Assembly: GCA_020722565.1 (NCBI GenBank)
Contig: DYKO01000014.1
Coordinates: 1 to 64,000 of the forward strand
Direction of reading: 5' to 3'
DNA length: 64,000 nucleotides
From: Rikenella microfusus
GTDB lineage: Bacteria; Bacteroidota; Bacteroidia; Bacteroidales; Tenuifilaceae
Part shown: positions 36,453-45,587 of the stretch, in pieces
How the letters are laid out: every line of letters begins with the position of its first letter
Numbering within the stretch: position 1 is the first letter of the stretch
Notes under the pieces: model-generated
Databases searched by the model: none
What the model was told of the DNA's origin: nothing
What the model saw: only the letters and a program-made list of their open reading frames with translations
Program-made: the position numbers and the translations under genes

Positions 36453-37373
36453 ATGGTTAACTCTAAAAAGTATCTTGTAGTTCTACTTGGACCAACGGGT
36501 GTGGGTAAAACCGAACTTAGCCTACTGCTGTCCAAACATTTTAATGCCCCAGTAATATCGTGCGATTCTCGACAATTTTTTCGCGAAATGCGAATTGGCA
36601 CTGCTTACCCATCGGAACAGGAACTTGCCCAGGTAACCCACTATCTGATTGGACACAAATCGGTAACCGAGCGCTACAGCTGTGGAATGTTTGAGCTGGA
36701 GGCTCTTGAGCTGCTTAACAGTATCTATATAAATAAAGATATTGCTTTACTGGTGGGCGGTTCAGGTCTTTACATTGACGCCTTACTCAATGGAATTGAC
36801 GATTTTCCTACACCCAATCCTGAACTTAGAAAATCGCTTCAGCATCAGCTTAAAACTGATGGGATTGAAAGTTTAACGCAGCAGCTAAAACTTCTTGATC
36901 CCGATTACTACAACCGTGTTGACTTGAAAAATCCCCAAAGGGTTTTAAAGGCCGTTGAGGTATGTTTGCAAACCGGACGAACATTTAGTTCCTTTCTTTC
37001 CCAACCCAGTAAATCGCGTCCGTTTATACCGGTAAAGATAGGATTAACCATGCCCCGCGAGGAGCTCTACGAGCGAATCAATCGGCGGGTTGATAAAATG
37101 ATTGAACAGGGGCTGGTTGACGAAGTAAAAGGATTATTGCTCTTTAGGAATTACAATGCATTGAACACTGTTGGTTACAAAGAAATTTTTCAGTTTCTCG
37201 ATGGAGAAATCAACCTTGAGCAAGCTATTGAGCTAATCAAGCGTAATACCCGCCGCTATGCTAAGCGCCAGTTAACATGGTGGGCAAGGGATAACGATAT
37301 CAAGTGGTTCCATCCCAAACAACAAACTGAAATAGTTGAACATATGGAGAATATATGCAATCTGAAAATTTAA
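36453..37373 (+). CDS. miaA: tRNA dimethylallyltransferase
   Basis: Adds a dimethylallyl group to A37 of tRNAs that read UNN codons. The 306-residue protein has the P-loop LLGPTGVGKTELS (residues 12-24), CDSRQFFREMRIGTA, the HYLIGHKSVTERYS insertion region, GGSGLYIDALLNG, and the C-terminal RNTRRYAKRQLTWW. All are standard. The last 19 bases overlap the CBS-domain gene that follows, so the two are translationally coupled. Confidence 0.96.
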   Translation: MVNSKKYLVVLLGPTGVGKTELSLLLSKHFNAPVISCDSRQFFREMRIGTAYPSEQELAQVTHYLIGHKSVTERYSCGMFELEALELLNSIYINKDIALLVGGSGLYIDALLNGIDDFPTPNPELRKSLQHQLKTDGIESLTQQLKLLDPDYYNRVDLKNPQRVLKAVEVCLQTGRTFSSFLSQPSKSRPFIPVKIGLTMPREELYERINRRVDKMIEQGLVDEVKGLLLFRNYNALNTVGYKEIFQFLDGEINLEQAIELIKRNTRRYAKRQLTWWARDNDIKWFHPKQQTEIVEHMENICNLKI

Positions 37374-38080
37374 CACAAAAGCCCAATTCGGAAATTTTTC
37401 TGGAGGTATTTACTGAAATTGAAAAATGCCTGAAAGAGATATGTTCTAACGATTATGCCCAAACCTTTTCGGAACTGCTGCAAAGGGCTAAGCAGAAAAA
37501 TCATGTGGTAAACCATTATGCTGCCGATTTAAAGGAATATGCGCAGCTGCGAAATGCAATTGTACATACCCGCCGTAGGAATTTTATCATAGCCGAGCCC
37601 CATACCGAAGTAGTGCAAGAGGTTATTCATATAAGAAACTTATTAAAAAATCCACCCAGGGTAAAGGAGGTGATGAAAACCAATCCATACCATGTAGCAT
37701 CTGGAACATTGGTTAGGGAGGTGCTAGACACCCTTGCCCAAAAGGGCTTTATGCGATGCCCTGTTGTTGATAATGGCGTAGTAGCAGGGTTAATTACAGC
37801 CAAAACAATGGCCCGATGGTTGGTTAGCGGCTCAATAGAGATTGATAGCTCTCATGTTGGAGACCTGCTCAATTTTGTTGACCCACAGGATTACTGTATA
37901 GTTTCAGAAAGCTCCGATATCGTTTCGCTCCTTGGCATTTTTAATAGTTCTGTTAAAAATGGGGCATACATGCAAGCGGCACTTGTTACAAAAAATGGAA
38001 AAAGCAATAGTCCTTTGGTTGGGATTATTACGCCCAGCGATTTCCCATCTATTATTGGGCATTTAAAAGTTAAGCATTAG
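37355..38080 (+). CDS. CBS-domain protein
   Basis: A 241-residue cytoplasmic protein: an N-terminal helical domain (about 1-95; LKEYAQLRNAIVHTRR resembles HEPN/DUF4145-like helices) and two CBS domains (about 105-240: VKEVMKTNPYHVASGTLVREVLDTL, CPVVDNGVVAGLITAKTMARWL, and a second with SPLVGIITPSDFPSII). CBS pairs bind adenine nucleotides and act as regulatory sensors. The RNAIVHTRR sequence (an RxxxxH-type motif as in HEPN RNases) is worth noting, but I do not claim RNase activity. Overlaps miaA by 19 bases. Confidence 0.85.
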   Translation: MQSENLTQKPNSEIFLEVFTEIEKCLKEICSNDYAQTFSELLQRAKQKNHVVNHYAADLKEYAQLRNAIVHTRRRNFIIAEPHTEVVQEVIHIRNLLKNPPRVKEVMKTNPYHVASGTLVREVLDTLAQKGFMRCPVVDNGVVAGLITAKTMARWLVSGSIEIDSSHVGDLLNFVDPQDYCIVSESSDIVSLLGIFNSSVKNGAYMQAALVTKNGKSNSPLVGIITPSDFPSIIGHLKVKH

Positions 38081-38138
38081 ATTTGTCAATATTAGGGGAA
38101 AACCCCATTAAAACCGTATTAAGAAAAATAATAAAAAC

Positions 38139-39749
38139 ATGGAGCAGAATAAGAAGAAACGTGAATTTCCGCATACCTATGTCATTATCTTTATCTTAAT
38201 TGTATTTGCTGCAATTCTTACCTGGTTTGTACATGGTGGGGAGTTTGCCCGAGAGATAAAGAGTGTAAATGGAATAGACCGCGAGGTTCTTGTTCCGGGT
38301 TCCTTCCACAAGGTTGACAACCAACCGCAAACCTGGCAGGTTTTTACATCAATCTTCCAGGGGATGAGGCGTACCTATGATATCATTTTCTATATTTTGA
38401 TGATTGGCGGTGCATTTTGGTTGCTCAATGAGAGCAAAGCGTTGGATGTGGCAATCTTATCTTTTCTAAATTTTACAAAACGCATTGAGCGGTTTAAACC
38501 GCTTAAAATGATTGGGGTCGATAATTTGGTTATTGTGCTTATAATGATATGCTTCAGTTTTTTTGGGGCTGTAATAGGAATGAGCGAGGAGACCATTGCC
38601 TTTGTGGTAATTTTTGTTCCACTGTCCATTAGCATGGGCTACGACTCCATTGTGGGAATAAGTCTTTGTTTCCTTGGCGCAGGACTTGGTTTTGCCAGCG
38701 CCTTGCTCAATCCATTCACCATTGGCATTGCTCAGGGTTTATCAGGCATTCAGCTGTTTTCAGGGATTGAGTATCGGTTTATTGTATGGTTGGTAATAAA
38801 TACCATAGGAATTGGTTACGTCCTGTGGTATGCCCGTCGAATAAAAAAGTATCCCAAATTATCTCCTGTATATGAAATAGATGAATACTGGCGGCATAAG
38901 GCGGCACATGAGGAGAATGGTACAAAAACAAAACCAGGGGAAAGCGCATGGTTTATCTTCGTGGGTTTGGCCATTGTATTTGCCATTTTCTCATTCTTTT
39001 ATCCCATTAGCCATTTGGTGATAGGGCAAAGCACTATTTCTGTTCCAATAATTCCAGTTGCTACAATTGTTTGGGTTTTGGTGGGAATATTGGCATTAAG
39101 GCACTCAGTACAGCTTTTCATAGTAAATATTTTGCTTTTTACCATAGTGTTTCTGATTGTAGGGGTTATGGGATATGGCTGGTATATCAAGGAGATAGCC
39201 ACACTGTTTTTGGTAATGGGCCTAATGGCGGGGATAGCATTTGGTAAGAGTGCCAATCAGTTGGCGCGCTCATTTATTGATGGAGCTAAGGATATTATGT
39301 CGGCAGCACTGGTTGTGGGATTAGCCAGCGGTATTGTGGTCATTCTTGAGCAGGGGAGGATTATCGACTCATTGCTAAACTATTCAGCCGAGGCCATGAT
39401 GGGCTATGGTAAGGTTACCTCAATGGCCATTATGTATGTTTTTTACAACTTGCTAAACCTGATTATTGCCTCGGGTTCTGCTAAGGCAGCGTTAACCATT
39501 CCGCTCATGTCGCAATTTTCCGATTTGATTGGAATAAGTCGCCAGACCACCGTAACAGTGTACCAGTTGGGAGGGGGCTTCACTAACCTGATTACCCCGA
39601 CTTCGGGTGTTATGGTTGGGGTGCTGAGCATTGCCCGCATTCCCTATAACAAATGGTTCCGTTGGTTTTTACCCCTTATGGTAATACTCATCATTGCTGG
39701 CTTTTTGTTGCTACTCCCAACTCTATTTTTACCACTAAGTGGTTTTTAG
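38139..39749 (+). CDS. YfcC-family membrane transporter (arginine/ornithine antiporter-like)
   Basis: Integral membrane protein of 536 residues, about 13 hydrophobic helices, belonging to the YfcC/ArcD C4-dicarboxylate-anaerobic-carrier family. Family blocks: HTYVIIFILIVFAAILTWFV at the N-terminus, IGMSEETIAFVVIFVPLSISMGYDSI, GFASALLNPFTIGIAQG, SGIVVILEQGRIIDSLLNY and ASGSAKAALTIPLM...GLTSPTS-like (here NLITPTSGVM). Substrates in the family are amino acids or basic peptides; the real substrate here is unknown. Confidence 0.92.
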   Translation: MEQNKKKREFPHTYVIIFILIVFAAILTWFVHGGEFAREIKSVNGIDREVLVPGSFHKVDNQPQTWQVFTSIFQGMRRTYDIIFYILMIGGAFWLLNESKALDVAILSFLNFTKRIERFKPLKMIGVDNLVIVLIMICFSFFGAVIGMSEETIAFVVIFVPLSISMGYDSIVGISLCFLGAGLGFASALLNPFTIGIAQGLSGIQLFSGIEYRFIVWLVINTIGIGYVLWYARRIKKYPKLSPVYEIDEYWRHKAAHEENGTKTKPGESAWFIFVGLAIVFAIFSFFYPISHLVIGQSTISVPIIPVATIVWVLVGILALRHSVQLFIVNILLFTIVFLIVGVMGYGWYIKEIATLFLVMGLMAGIAFGKSANQLARSFIDGAKDIMSAALVVGLASGIVVILEQGRIIDSLLNYSAEAMMGYGKVTSMAIMYVFYNLLNLIIASGSAKAALTIPLMSQFSDLIGISRQTTVTVYQLGGGFTNLITPTSGVMVGVLSIARIPYNKWFRWFLPLMVILIIAGFLLLLPTLFLPLSGF

Positions 39750-39776
39750 AATGGTAATTAGATGATGTCAGTGATT

Positions 39777-39810
39777 GAGGGTTGAACATCGCTTCAACTC
39801 TCTTATTGTA
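39777..39810 (+). terminator. Weak hairpin after the YfcC transporter gene
   Basis: Stem GAGGGTTGAA / TTCAACTCTC (10 pairs, one G-U) with a 6-base loop, followed by TTATTGTATA. Likely terminator although the T tract is poor. Confidence 0.5.
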
Positions 39811-39842
39811 TATTGTTTGTGTTCAAATACCTTGAACATGGT

Positions 39843-39872
39843 TTTGTAGATTAAAAAAATCTTATAGCTTTG
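39843..39872 (+). promoter_or_regulatory. Promoter of the Omp85-type barrel gene (TTTG, TAGCTTTG)
   Basis: TTTG, 18-base spacer, TAGCTTTG: a good match to the Bacteroidota TTTG / TAnnTTTG promoter. The ATG of the next gene lies 21 bases downstream of the -7. Confidence 0.65.
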
Positions 39873-39893
39873 TTGTAACCTAAACTAGTTACC

Positions 39894-41249
39894 ATGAAAA
39901 AGACAATCATCCTAGTATGCTTATCGATGCTGACATTGGGTGCAATAGCCCAGGAATCAAACGGTAATAAAATCGAAAAAGTTAAATCGGGTTGGAACGT
40001 CGGCGGGTTGCCTGTTGTATCGTTCGATTCCGATTTGGGATTCCAGTACGGGGCCTTACTTAATATTTTTAACTATGGCGATGGAAGTATCTACCCAAAG
40101 TTTAAGCATAACGTTTACTTGGAGTGGTCGCGGTTTACAAAGGGAAGCGGAATAAACCGAATATTCTTCGACACAAAGTATTTAATCCCCGGAATACGGT
40201 TTACCTCCGATTTAAGTTTCCTTACCGATAAAACCTATGATTTTTACGGTTTTAACGGTTACGAGTCCACGTTTAATATGGATTGGACCGATGATGAAAG
40301 TAACGATTACATGTCAAGGGTATTTTACAAGTACGATCGAAAGTTGTTTCGTTATACGGTTGACCTACAGGGAGGATTACCATTTGAAAATTTTGGTTGG
40401 GCTGCAGGAGTGGGGCTATATAATTACAAAATTAGTAGAGTTGATATAGAAAAGTTAAACGAAGGAAAAGACCCGGAAGATATGCTTCCCGATACCCTGA
40501 CACTTTACGACCATTATGTTAATTGGGGAATTATTGATCCAAATGAGAAGAATGGCTCCTTTGTAACCTATTTGAAGGCCGGACTGGTTTACGATACTCG
40601 CGATAACGAACCCAATCCCATGAAAGGGATGTGGACCGAGGTCGTTCTATCATATGCTCCTTCATTTATGGGAGTAGGTAAAAAGTACGAGCATCTGAAG
40701 CTCTCATTAACACATAGGCAGTACTTTACACTGGTTCCCGAGAGGTTATCGTTTGCTTACCGTTTAGGCTACCAGGGTACAATCGCCGGTACATGTCCTT
40801 TCTATCTACAACCCAATATTACTACTCTAATTCTGAGGGGTGCAACATCTGAAGGGTTAGGTGGTGGAAAATCGCTAAGGGGAATAATTCGCAATAGAGT
40901 TATAGGCGATGGAATTGCCTACGGCAATTTTGAACTTCGCTGGAAATTTGCCCGGTTCTACTTTATCAAGCAAAACTTCTATTTATCGTTAAATACTTTT
41001 GTTGATGGGGGTAGAGTAGTTCAATCCATCAAGTTCAGTAAGGATAATGTGAACCCAGCAGATGTGGGAGTTGGCATAACCTCCGATGATCTTTTTGCTA
41101 GCGATAATGAAACCCTTCATACCAGCTATGGTGCAGGACTTAGAATTGTGATGAACCAAAATTTTATTATCGCTGTTGACCATGGTAGGCCGTTTGATAA
41201 AAGGGATGGTAGTAGCGGAACATATATTGGTCTCAATTTCTTATTCTAA
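39894..41249 (+). CDS. Omp85/BamA-like outer-membrane barrel protein
   Basis: A 451-residue exported barrel (signal peptide to about GAIAQ). It has no POTRA domain of usual length; the barrel includes GGKSLRGIIRNRVIGDGIAYGNFELRW, where the L-R-G resembles the L6 (V/I)RG(F/Y) motif of the Omp85 superfamily, and ends in a strand YIGLNFLF with C-terminal Phe. The GLPVVSFDSDLGFQYGALLNIFNYG opening is typical of the surface-antigen D15-like proteins of Bacteroidota. Function unknown; a short patatin-less or TamA-less member is the closest description. Confidence 0.8.
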   Translation: MKKTIILVCLSMLTLGAIAQESNGNKIEKVKSGWNVGGLPVVSFDSDLGFQYGALLNIFNYGDGSIYPKFKHNVYLEWSRFTKGSGINRIFFDTKYLIPGIRFTSDLSFLTDKTYDFYGFNGYESTFNMDWTDDESNDYMSRVFYKYDRKLFRYTVDLQGGLPFENFGWAAGVGLYNYKISRVDIEKLNEGKDPEDMLPDTLTLYDHYVNWGIIDPNEKNGSFVTYLKAGLVYDTRDNEPNPMKGMWTEVVLSYAPSFMGVGKKYEHLKLSLTHRQYFTLVPERLSFAYRLGYQGTIAGTCPFYLQPNITTLILRGATSEGLGGGKSLRGIIRNRVIGDGIAYGNFELRWKFARFYFIKQNFYLSLNTFVDGGRVVQSIKFSKDNVNPADVGVGITSDDLFASDNETLHTSYGAGLRIVMNQNFIIAVDHGRPFDKRDGSSGTYIGLNFLF

Positions 41250-41791
41250 GTCACCATTATTAATTTACATGTCGCGTTTTATATCTTTCTAAAGGCATTT
41301 CTTAGAATTTATTTGCATTACTCTAAATATTAATAGCAATCCATTATCCATTTCTTGAACCATGAGAATTAAATATCGCTAGTACCCATCAGTTCCCTGT
41401 CTGTTCATATCATATTGATAAAGGGTTTGTCATGCTATATTCTCAGAGAATGTTTTAATACCCCTAAAGGAAGTAAAATCACCCTTTAATACATTAAAAT
41501 TTCTATATTATTATCCTTATAAAGTCAGTATTGCTCTACTTTTCTTCAGATTGAATCAGCAAACTTATTGGCTGAAGGCAAATCGAAACGCCGCTAGAAA
41601 AAAATAAAGTCCCAGTTGCTAACAGCGTATTTATTTCATTTGGGTTGATGATGAATTTGGAATTATTATTGTTTTTTGGTAATTTTCATTCATGTTGATA
41701 ATTATGTTGTTTCAATTCAACAACCATCAACATACCTTTATTATTATTGTAGCCAATTATTAAATAAGTGGCACTAAAACCAGAAGAATAA
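41250..41791. other. AT-rich gap with no supportable gene
   Basis: About 540 bases. I find no open frame, tRNA, strong hairpin or repeat. It separates the barrel gene from the FAD oxidoreductase gene, whose promoter must lie in its last part. Confidence 0.5.
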
Positions 41792-43006
41792 ATGAGGAAA
41801 AGAATTGTCATTATAGGTGGCGGATTTGCAGGAATTACTGCAATGCATACCTTAAAAAAACTGTTGAGGCATGAGGTTGATGTAACCCTAATTGATTATC
41901 GGTCAAATACTCTAAACAAACCACGACTACCCGATGTTGCCATAAAAGGCGAATCGGTAGAACATGCTCGTTTTTTAATGAAGAAAGCAGTTAAACATGA
42001 TGATTATCAACTTATTCAAGAAACAGTAATTAAAATTAATCCTAAGGAACAAAAAATTTTTCTAAAAGAAGGGGGTATTGAAGGTTACGATTACTTGATT
42101 CTAGCTCCAGGAGTAGAAAAATATTATGCAGGCATTGAAGGCTTTATAGAATATGGTTATTCTGTATGTGATGATATTCAGGCGCCCCGTTTGTACAGGC
42201 GGTTACAAACATTTAAAGGCGGTCCTGTTTTTATTGGTTCTATGCCGTACGAATCAGGCATCCGAGTTGATGCACCTAAATTAATAGCCCCCTGTGAAGG
42301 CCCGGTAGGCGAAGTTATGTTTATGTTGAAAGAATTTTTAAGAAAAAAAGGACTTAGCGAATCTAGCCCAATTACAGCATTTACTCCGGCTAAAATCTTT
42401 TTTGAAGACGTTGGCGATGACGTACGAAATGCTGTAGGAGCTATTATGAAAAAAGAGAGAATTGGTTTACTAACAGAAAAAATTGTATCAAAGATTGATT
42501 CTGAACGTATATACTTTAAGGATGGAACAAGTGAATTGTGTGCTTTGCCCATTATTCTCCCACAATACAAACCCTATGAGTTTCTCATGGAAGCAGGGTT
42601 AACCGATGAGGCTGGTTTTATTCCTACCGATAATCAAATGCGACATCTTGATTTCAAAAATGTGTTTGCTGCTGGCGATGCTACCGCTTTGTCCGTACCA
42701 AAGCTTGGTCATATTGCAGTTGTCCAGGCTGAAATTGCAGCAAAAACCATAGCTTCAGATTTAGGGAAGAAAGTAAGAATACCTGCTTTCGAGCCTGCTA
42801 TTCTATGTGTTATGGAACGATCCAATATGCAAGCTACCATGATTTATTCTAATATATTATATGGCAGAAATCTCGATGAAACCTTAAACGGCCATATGGC
42901 TTTTATTATGAAATGGAGCTTTGACTTTTATTACAATTTTACCAGGGGACATATGCCCCCTAAATTTGCCGAAAATCTACTGGTAAAATACCTATCAAGA
43001 AAGTAA
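41792..43006 (+). CDS. FAD-dependent pyridine nucleotide-disulfide oxidoreductase (NDH-2/sulfide-quinone reductase-like)
   Basis: A 404-residue flavoprotein. FAD site at the N-terminus (RIVIIGGGFAGITAMHTL, residues 3-20), central NAD/FAD-type domain, and the second FAD-contact motif FKNVFAAGDATALSVPKLGHIAVVQAEIAA. Fits the membrane-associated NDH-2 / sulfide:quinone oxidoreductase superfamily. One Cys in the central domain (LIAPCEGPVGEVMFML) falls where SQRs have a redox Cys, and one Cys lies at AILCVME, so a sulfide role is possible but cannot be settled by eye. Monocistronic, followed by a strong terminator. Confidence 0.85.
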   Translation: MRKRIVIIGGGFAGITAMHTLKKLLRHEVDVTLIDYRSNTLNKPRLPDVAIKGESVEHARFLMKKAVKHDDYQLIQETVIKINPKEQKIFLKEGGIEGYDYLILAPGVEKYYAGIEGFIEYGYSVCDDIQAPRLYRRLQTFKGGPVFIGSMPYESGIRVDAPKLIAPCEGPVGEVMFMLKEFLRKKGLSESSPITAFTPAKIFFEDVGDDVRNAVGAIMKKERIGLLTEKIVSKIDSERIYFKDGTSELCALPIILPQYKPYEFLMEAGLTDEAGFIPTDNQMRHLDFKNVFAAGDATALSVPKLGHIAVVQAEIAAKTIASDLGKKVRIPAFEPAILCVMERSNMQATMIYSNILYGRNLDETLNGHMAFIMKWSFDFYYNFTRGHMPPKFAENLLVKYLSRK

Positions 43007-43802
43007 AATATTTTGTTTCAATTAGTGTTCTGAGAGAGTAAAAAAAGAAATAATAGTTTAGGTGAACAGTTGCCCGAGAAAAATTATAAAAGGCCAAAAG
43101 TATTTGGCCTTTTAGGGGTTTAGATGTGTAACTTTGTTTTATCACAAATAAGGAGTTAAGCTGAATAAAATTATACACTCATTTTGACAGTCGGCTTTCT
43201 AAAAATTGATTTTTTAAACGATCACTGCATTATTTTAAAATTTGAAGAGCAGTTCTAGTTTTTGATCAATTTGTTAGAGAACAGACCCGATTCTGGAGCA
43301 GCCATATTGAAGTTAAAATGGCACATAGATCTGCTATATAGCTCAACCAGAACTTTCCTCTGACATAATTTATTGGCAACAACAACTGCGAAATAAAAAT
43401 ACTGATTTATTGCGCTTTTATTGGCAACATCTTGAAGCAATTACATAACAAAGCGTAAAGACAGCATGGGTGTTCTCCAATCTGGTCAGCTTTTGAAAAA
43501 TCCATTAGTTCAACTATATCCATTTGCTGTAATTTCAAGAGAATCTGTATGGGGACTGGCAAAAAAAGGTGGAACATGAAGTAGAGTATAGCCTGTTTTG
43601 AAGGGGGGTACTTTTAAAGAAATCAATTCACATAGTCTAACAAGTTGTTAATCGGTTTGGATTTTGCAGAACATTGCTATTTTGTATTTTTACAAAACAA
43701 CAATGATAATAAAACCTAAATCTTTTAACTTTTATCTTGAACCTTGAACCTCAATTACCTCACTCATCTATAATTTAAACTGCATTGATTTTGTTTATGT
43801 TA
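43007..43802. other. Long gap with a terminator and no convincing gene
   Basis: About 800 bases. It holds the hairpin at 43088-43113. A 60-codon frame on the minus strand (43255-43437, TTG start) and a 37-codon frame on the plus strand (43466-43579, starting MGVLQSGQLL) look like chance, and neither resembles a family I know. The last 90 bases have TTGAACCTTGAAC-type short repeats (about 43735-43751) of the kind seen at 32912 and 55052. Confidence 0.5.
43088..43113 (+). terminator. Terminator of the FAD oxidoreductase gene
   Basis: Perfect 11-bp stem AAAAGGCCAAA / TTTGGCCTTTT with a 4-base loop and flanking As and Ts, about 80 bases after the stop. Confidence 0.85.
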
Positions 43803-44948
43803 TTAACTCATATTTTTCAAAATTTCCGCAACGGCAAATCCAAGGTAGTTCCCCACGGCATAACCAATTATACCTGCTGTTATACCCGTTAAAATTACCC
43901 TGCGATTGTTAATAGCAGCAGCTACCACCGGAACAAATGGGGGAGAACAGATTAGGGCTGTAGAGGTAATGATTGTTGTATCAACATCAATTTTAAAAAT
44001 CTTCCCCAAAAATATCTGAAGAAGCAATGAACCAAATACTGCAAGCGTTATATATCCAAATAAGCCTGGAGTTAATCCGGCAAATCGGCTTATATCGGCC
44101 ATGGAGGCAACAACAATGCTGAAAATGAGGATTAAATACATCCCCGATTCGAAGGTTTTTTCAATGCTGTTTATCTGCTTAAAGGTTGATGCTACTATGC
44201 TCAATGTGGTTATGGTGAGTATAACTACAACCACTTGACTGTTTTTTGGAAAAAGCATCGACAGACCTCCTGCAATAACAAAAATTATGATGGTGATCCC
44301 ATAGGCTTTAAGGAGCGGAAAAAATACTTCGCGCCTGAAAATTCCCCAGAATGGGTCGGAACCATTAGTATATTCTATTTCTTCCATTTGTTCGTTGCTA
44401 AATTTTGGAAGGAATAGGGAGAAAAATCTTTTGCCAAGGGTCATCAGAAAGGCCAGGTAAACTGTTGATACCACCATATCATAGGTATGGGTTAGTATGT
44501 AGATGTCGGGATCAACCTTAAGCATAATTTTTAGCGATGCCAGATTCGGAGTTCCGCCGGTATAAACACCTATTAGCATTCCACTTATCTTCCATAAATC
44601 CTGCAGGCTCATTCCGTTGAAAAGGAAATAGCCAATTATTACAATTAGTGTTATCGAAATGATTCCAATTATTAATGCTATCAGGGCTTTTCCGGCCATG
44701 TTTTTCCATTGTTTAATATTTGCCGAAAAAAGTAGTAAGGGAATAGCTAATGGAATTGTTATTGTTGTTATGGTTTCCTGTATTTTTTGGGCCCAAACCT
44801 GCAGTATTCCTACGTTTCCTGCAACAAGTCCAACCAGGTAGGCTATAAAAACAGCGCCCAGTTTGTTTACAAATGGAAACCTATGACATAGGTGGAGTAT
44901 AACAAACGGGGTGAGCAGATAAAACAGAATGAGTAAAACTTGACCCAT
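43803..44948 (-). CDS. DUF819 family membrane protein
   Basis: Integral membrane protein of 381 residues with about ten helices. The DUF819 (YjcL) signatures are visible: LGAVFIAYLVGLVAGN, TITIPLAIPLLLFSANIKQW, SGMLIGVYTGGTPNLASLKIML and CSPPFVPVVAAAINNRRVILTGITAGIIGYAVGNYLG. The family is thought to be transporters but no substrate is established. I chose the ATG giving MGQVLLILFYLL; an ATG eight codons upstream (44972) adds MFLLKIEI and could also be used. Stands alone. Confidence 0.85.
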   Translation of the reverse strand: MGQVLLILFYLLTPFVILHLCHRFPFVNKLGAVFIAYLVGLVAGNVGILQVWAQKIQETITTITIPLAIPLLLFSANIKQWKNMAGKALIALIIGIISITLIVIIGYFLFNGMSLQDLWKISGMLIGVYTGGTPNLASLKIMLKVDPDIYILTHTYDMVVSTVYLAFLMTLGKRFFSLFLPKFSNEQMEEIEYTNGSDPFWGIFRREVFFPLLKAYGITIIIFVIAGGLSMLFPKNSQVVVVILTITTLSIVASTFKQINSIEKTFESGMYLILIFSIVVASMADISRFAGLTPGLFGYITLAVFGSLLLQIFLGKIFKIDVDTTIITSTALICSPPFVPVVAAAINNRRVILTGITAGIIGYAVGNYLGFAVAEILKNMS

Positions 44949-45122
44949 AATTTCTATTTTTAATAAAAACATCGTTCAAGTATATACTTAAATTTTGATT
45001 TTTCAAAAGTTGGCTGTTGATAAATATTTTTAATGGTATTGTTCAATTAACATATTTTAATTAATTTGCCTTGTTTTTATATAATACTGCAGTTACTAAT
45101 TGTTGAGTAAATTGTTACAACG

Positions 45123-45587
45123 ATGAGAGTTTTTTACTTTTCTATCATTCTGTTCTTATGCAGTTTTACAGGGTTTACTCAGGCACAAGCACCGGCATCG
45201 TTATATAACAAATCATTAGCCGATTCCCTGGGTGCCGATGAGTATGGTATGAAGTGGTATGTAATGGTTATGCTTAAATCTGGCAGCAAGCAAATTAAGG
45301 ATAGGGATTCGCTGAGTTGGTTATATAAGGGGCATATTGAAACAATAAATGAATTGTCGAAAACAGGATTTTTGATTATTACCGGGCCCATGGGTAAGAA
45401 CGATAAAAATTTTCGGAGCTTCTATATATTAAACACCAACAAAACCGATGAGGCCCAAAAGGCAATTTTAAATAATCCTGCGGTAAAATATGGGCTATTC
45501 GATGCTGAATATTTTTTCTGGTATGGTCCTGCAGCCCTACCTACCTATAAGCGTTTTCAGCAGATGGTACAGCTAAAGGAGCCCTAA
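45123..45587 (+). CDS. Exported YciI-like protein
   Basis: A 154-residue protein with a signal peptide (VFYFSIILFLCSFTGFTQA) before a YciI-like domain: KWYVMVMLKSGSK, GHIETINELSKTGFLIITGPMGKNDKNFRSFYILNT, then a segment AEYFFWYGPAALPTYKRF. YciI domains have an ABC(ferredoxin-like) fold with a His/Asp pair; here LYKGHIETI and GPMG are in the usual places. An exported form is unusual for this normally cytoplasmic family. The stop codon overlaps the stop of the convergent antiporter gene by 4 bases. Confidence 0.75.
   Translation: MRVFYFSIILFLCSFTGFTQAQAPASLYNKSLADSLGADEYGMKWYVMVMLKSGSKQIKDRDSLSWLYKGHIETINELSKTGFLIITGPMGKNDKNFRSFYILNTNKTDEAQKAILNNPAVKYGLFDAEYFFWYGPAALPTYKRFQQMVQLKEP

Noticed and set aside
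43255-43440. A 60-codon minus-strand frame in the gap after the FAD oxidoreductase gene
   Set aside because: TTG start, immediate upstream stop, no recognisable motif or family; probably chance in AT-rich DNA.
43466-43579. A 37-codon plus-strand frame starting MGVLQSGQLLKNP
   Set aside because: Too short, no promoter or family match that I can name.
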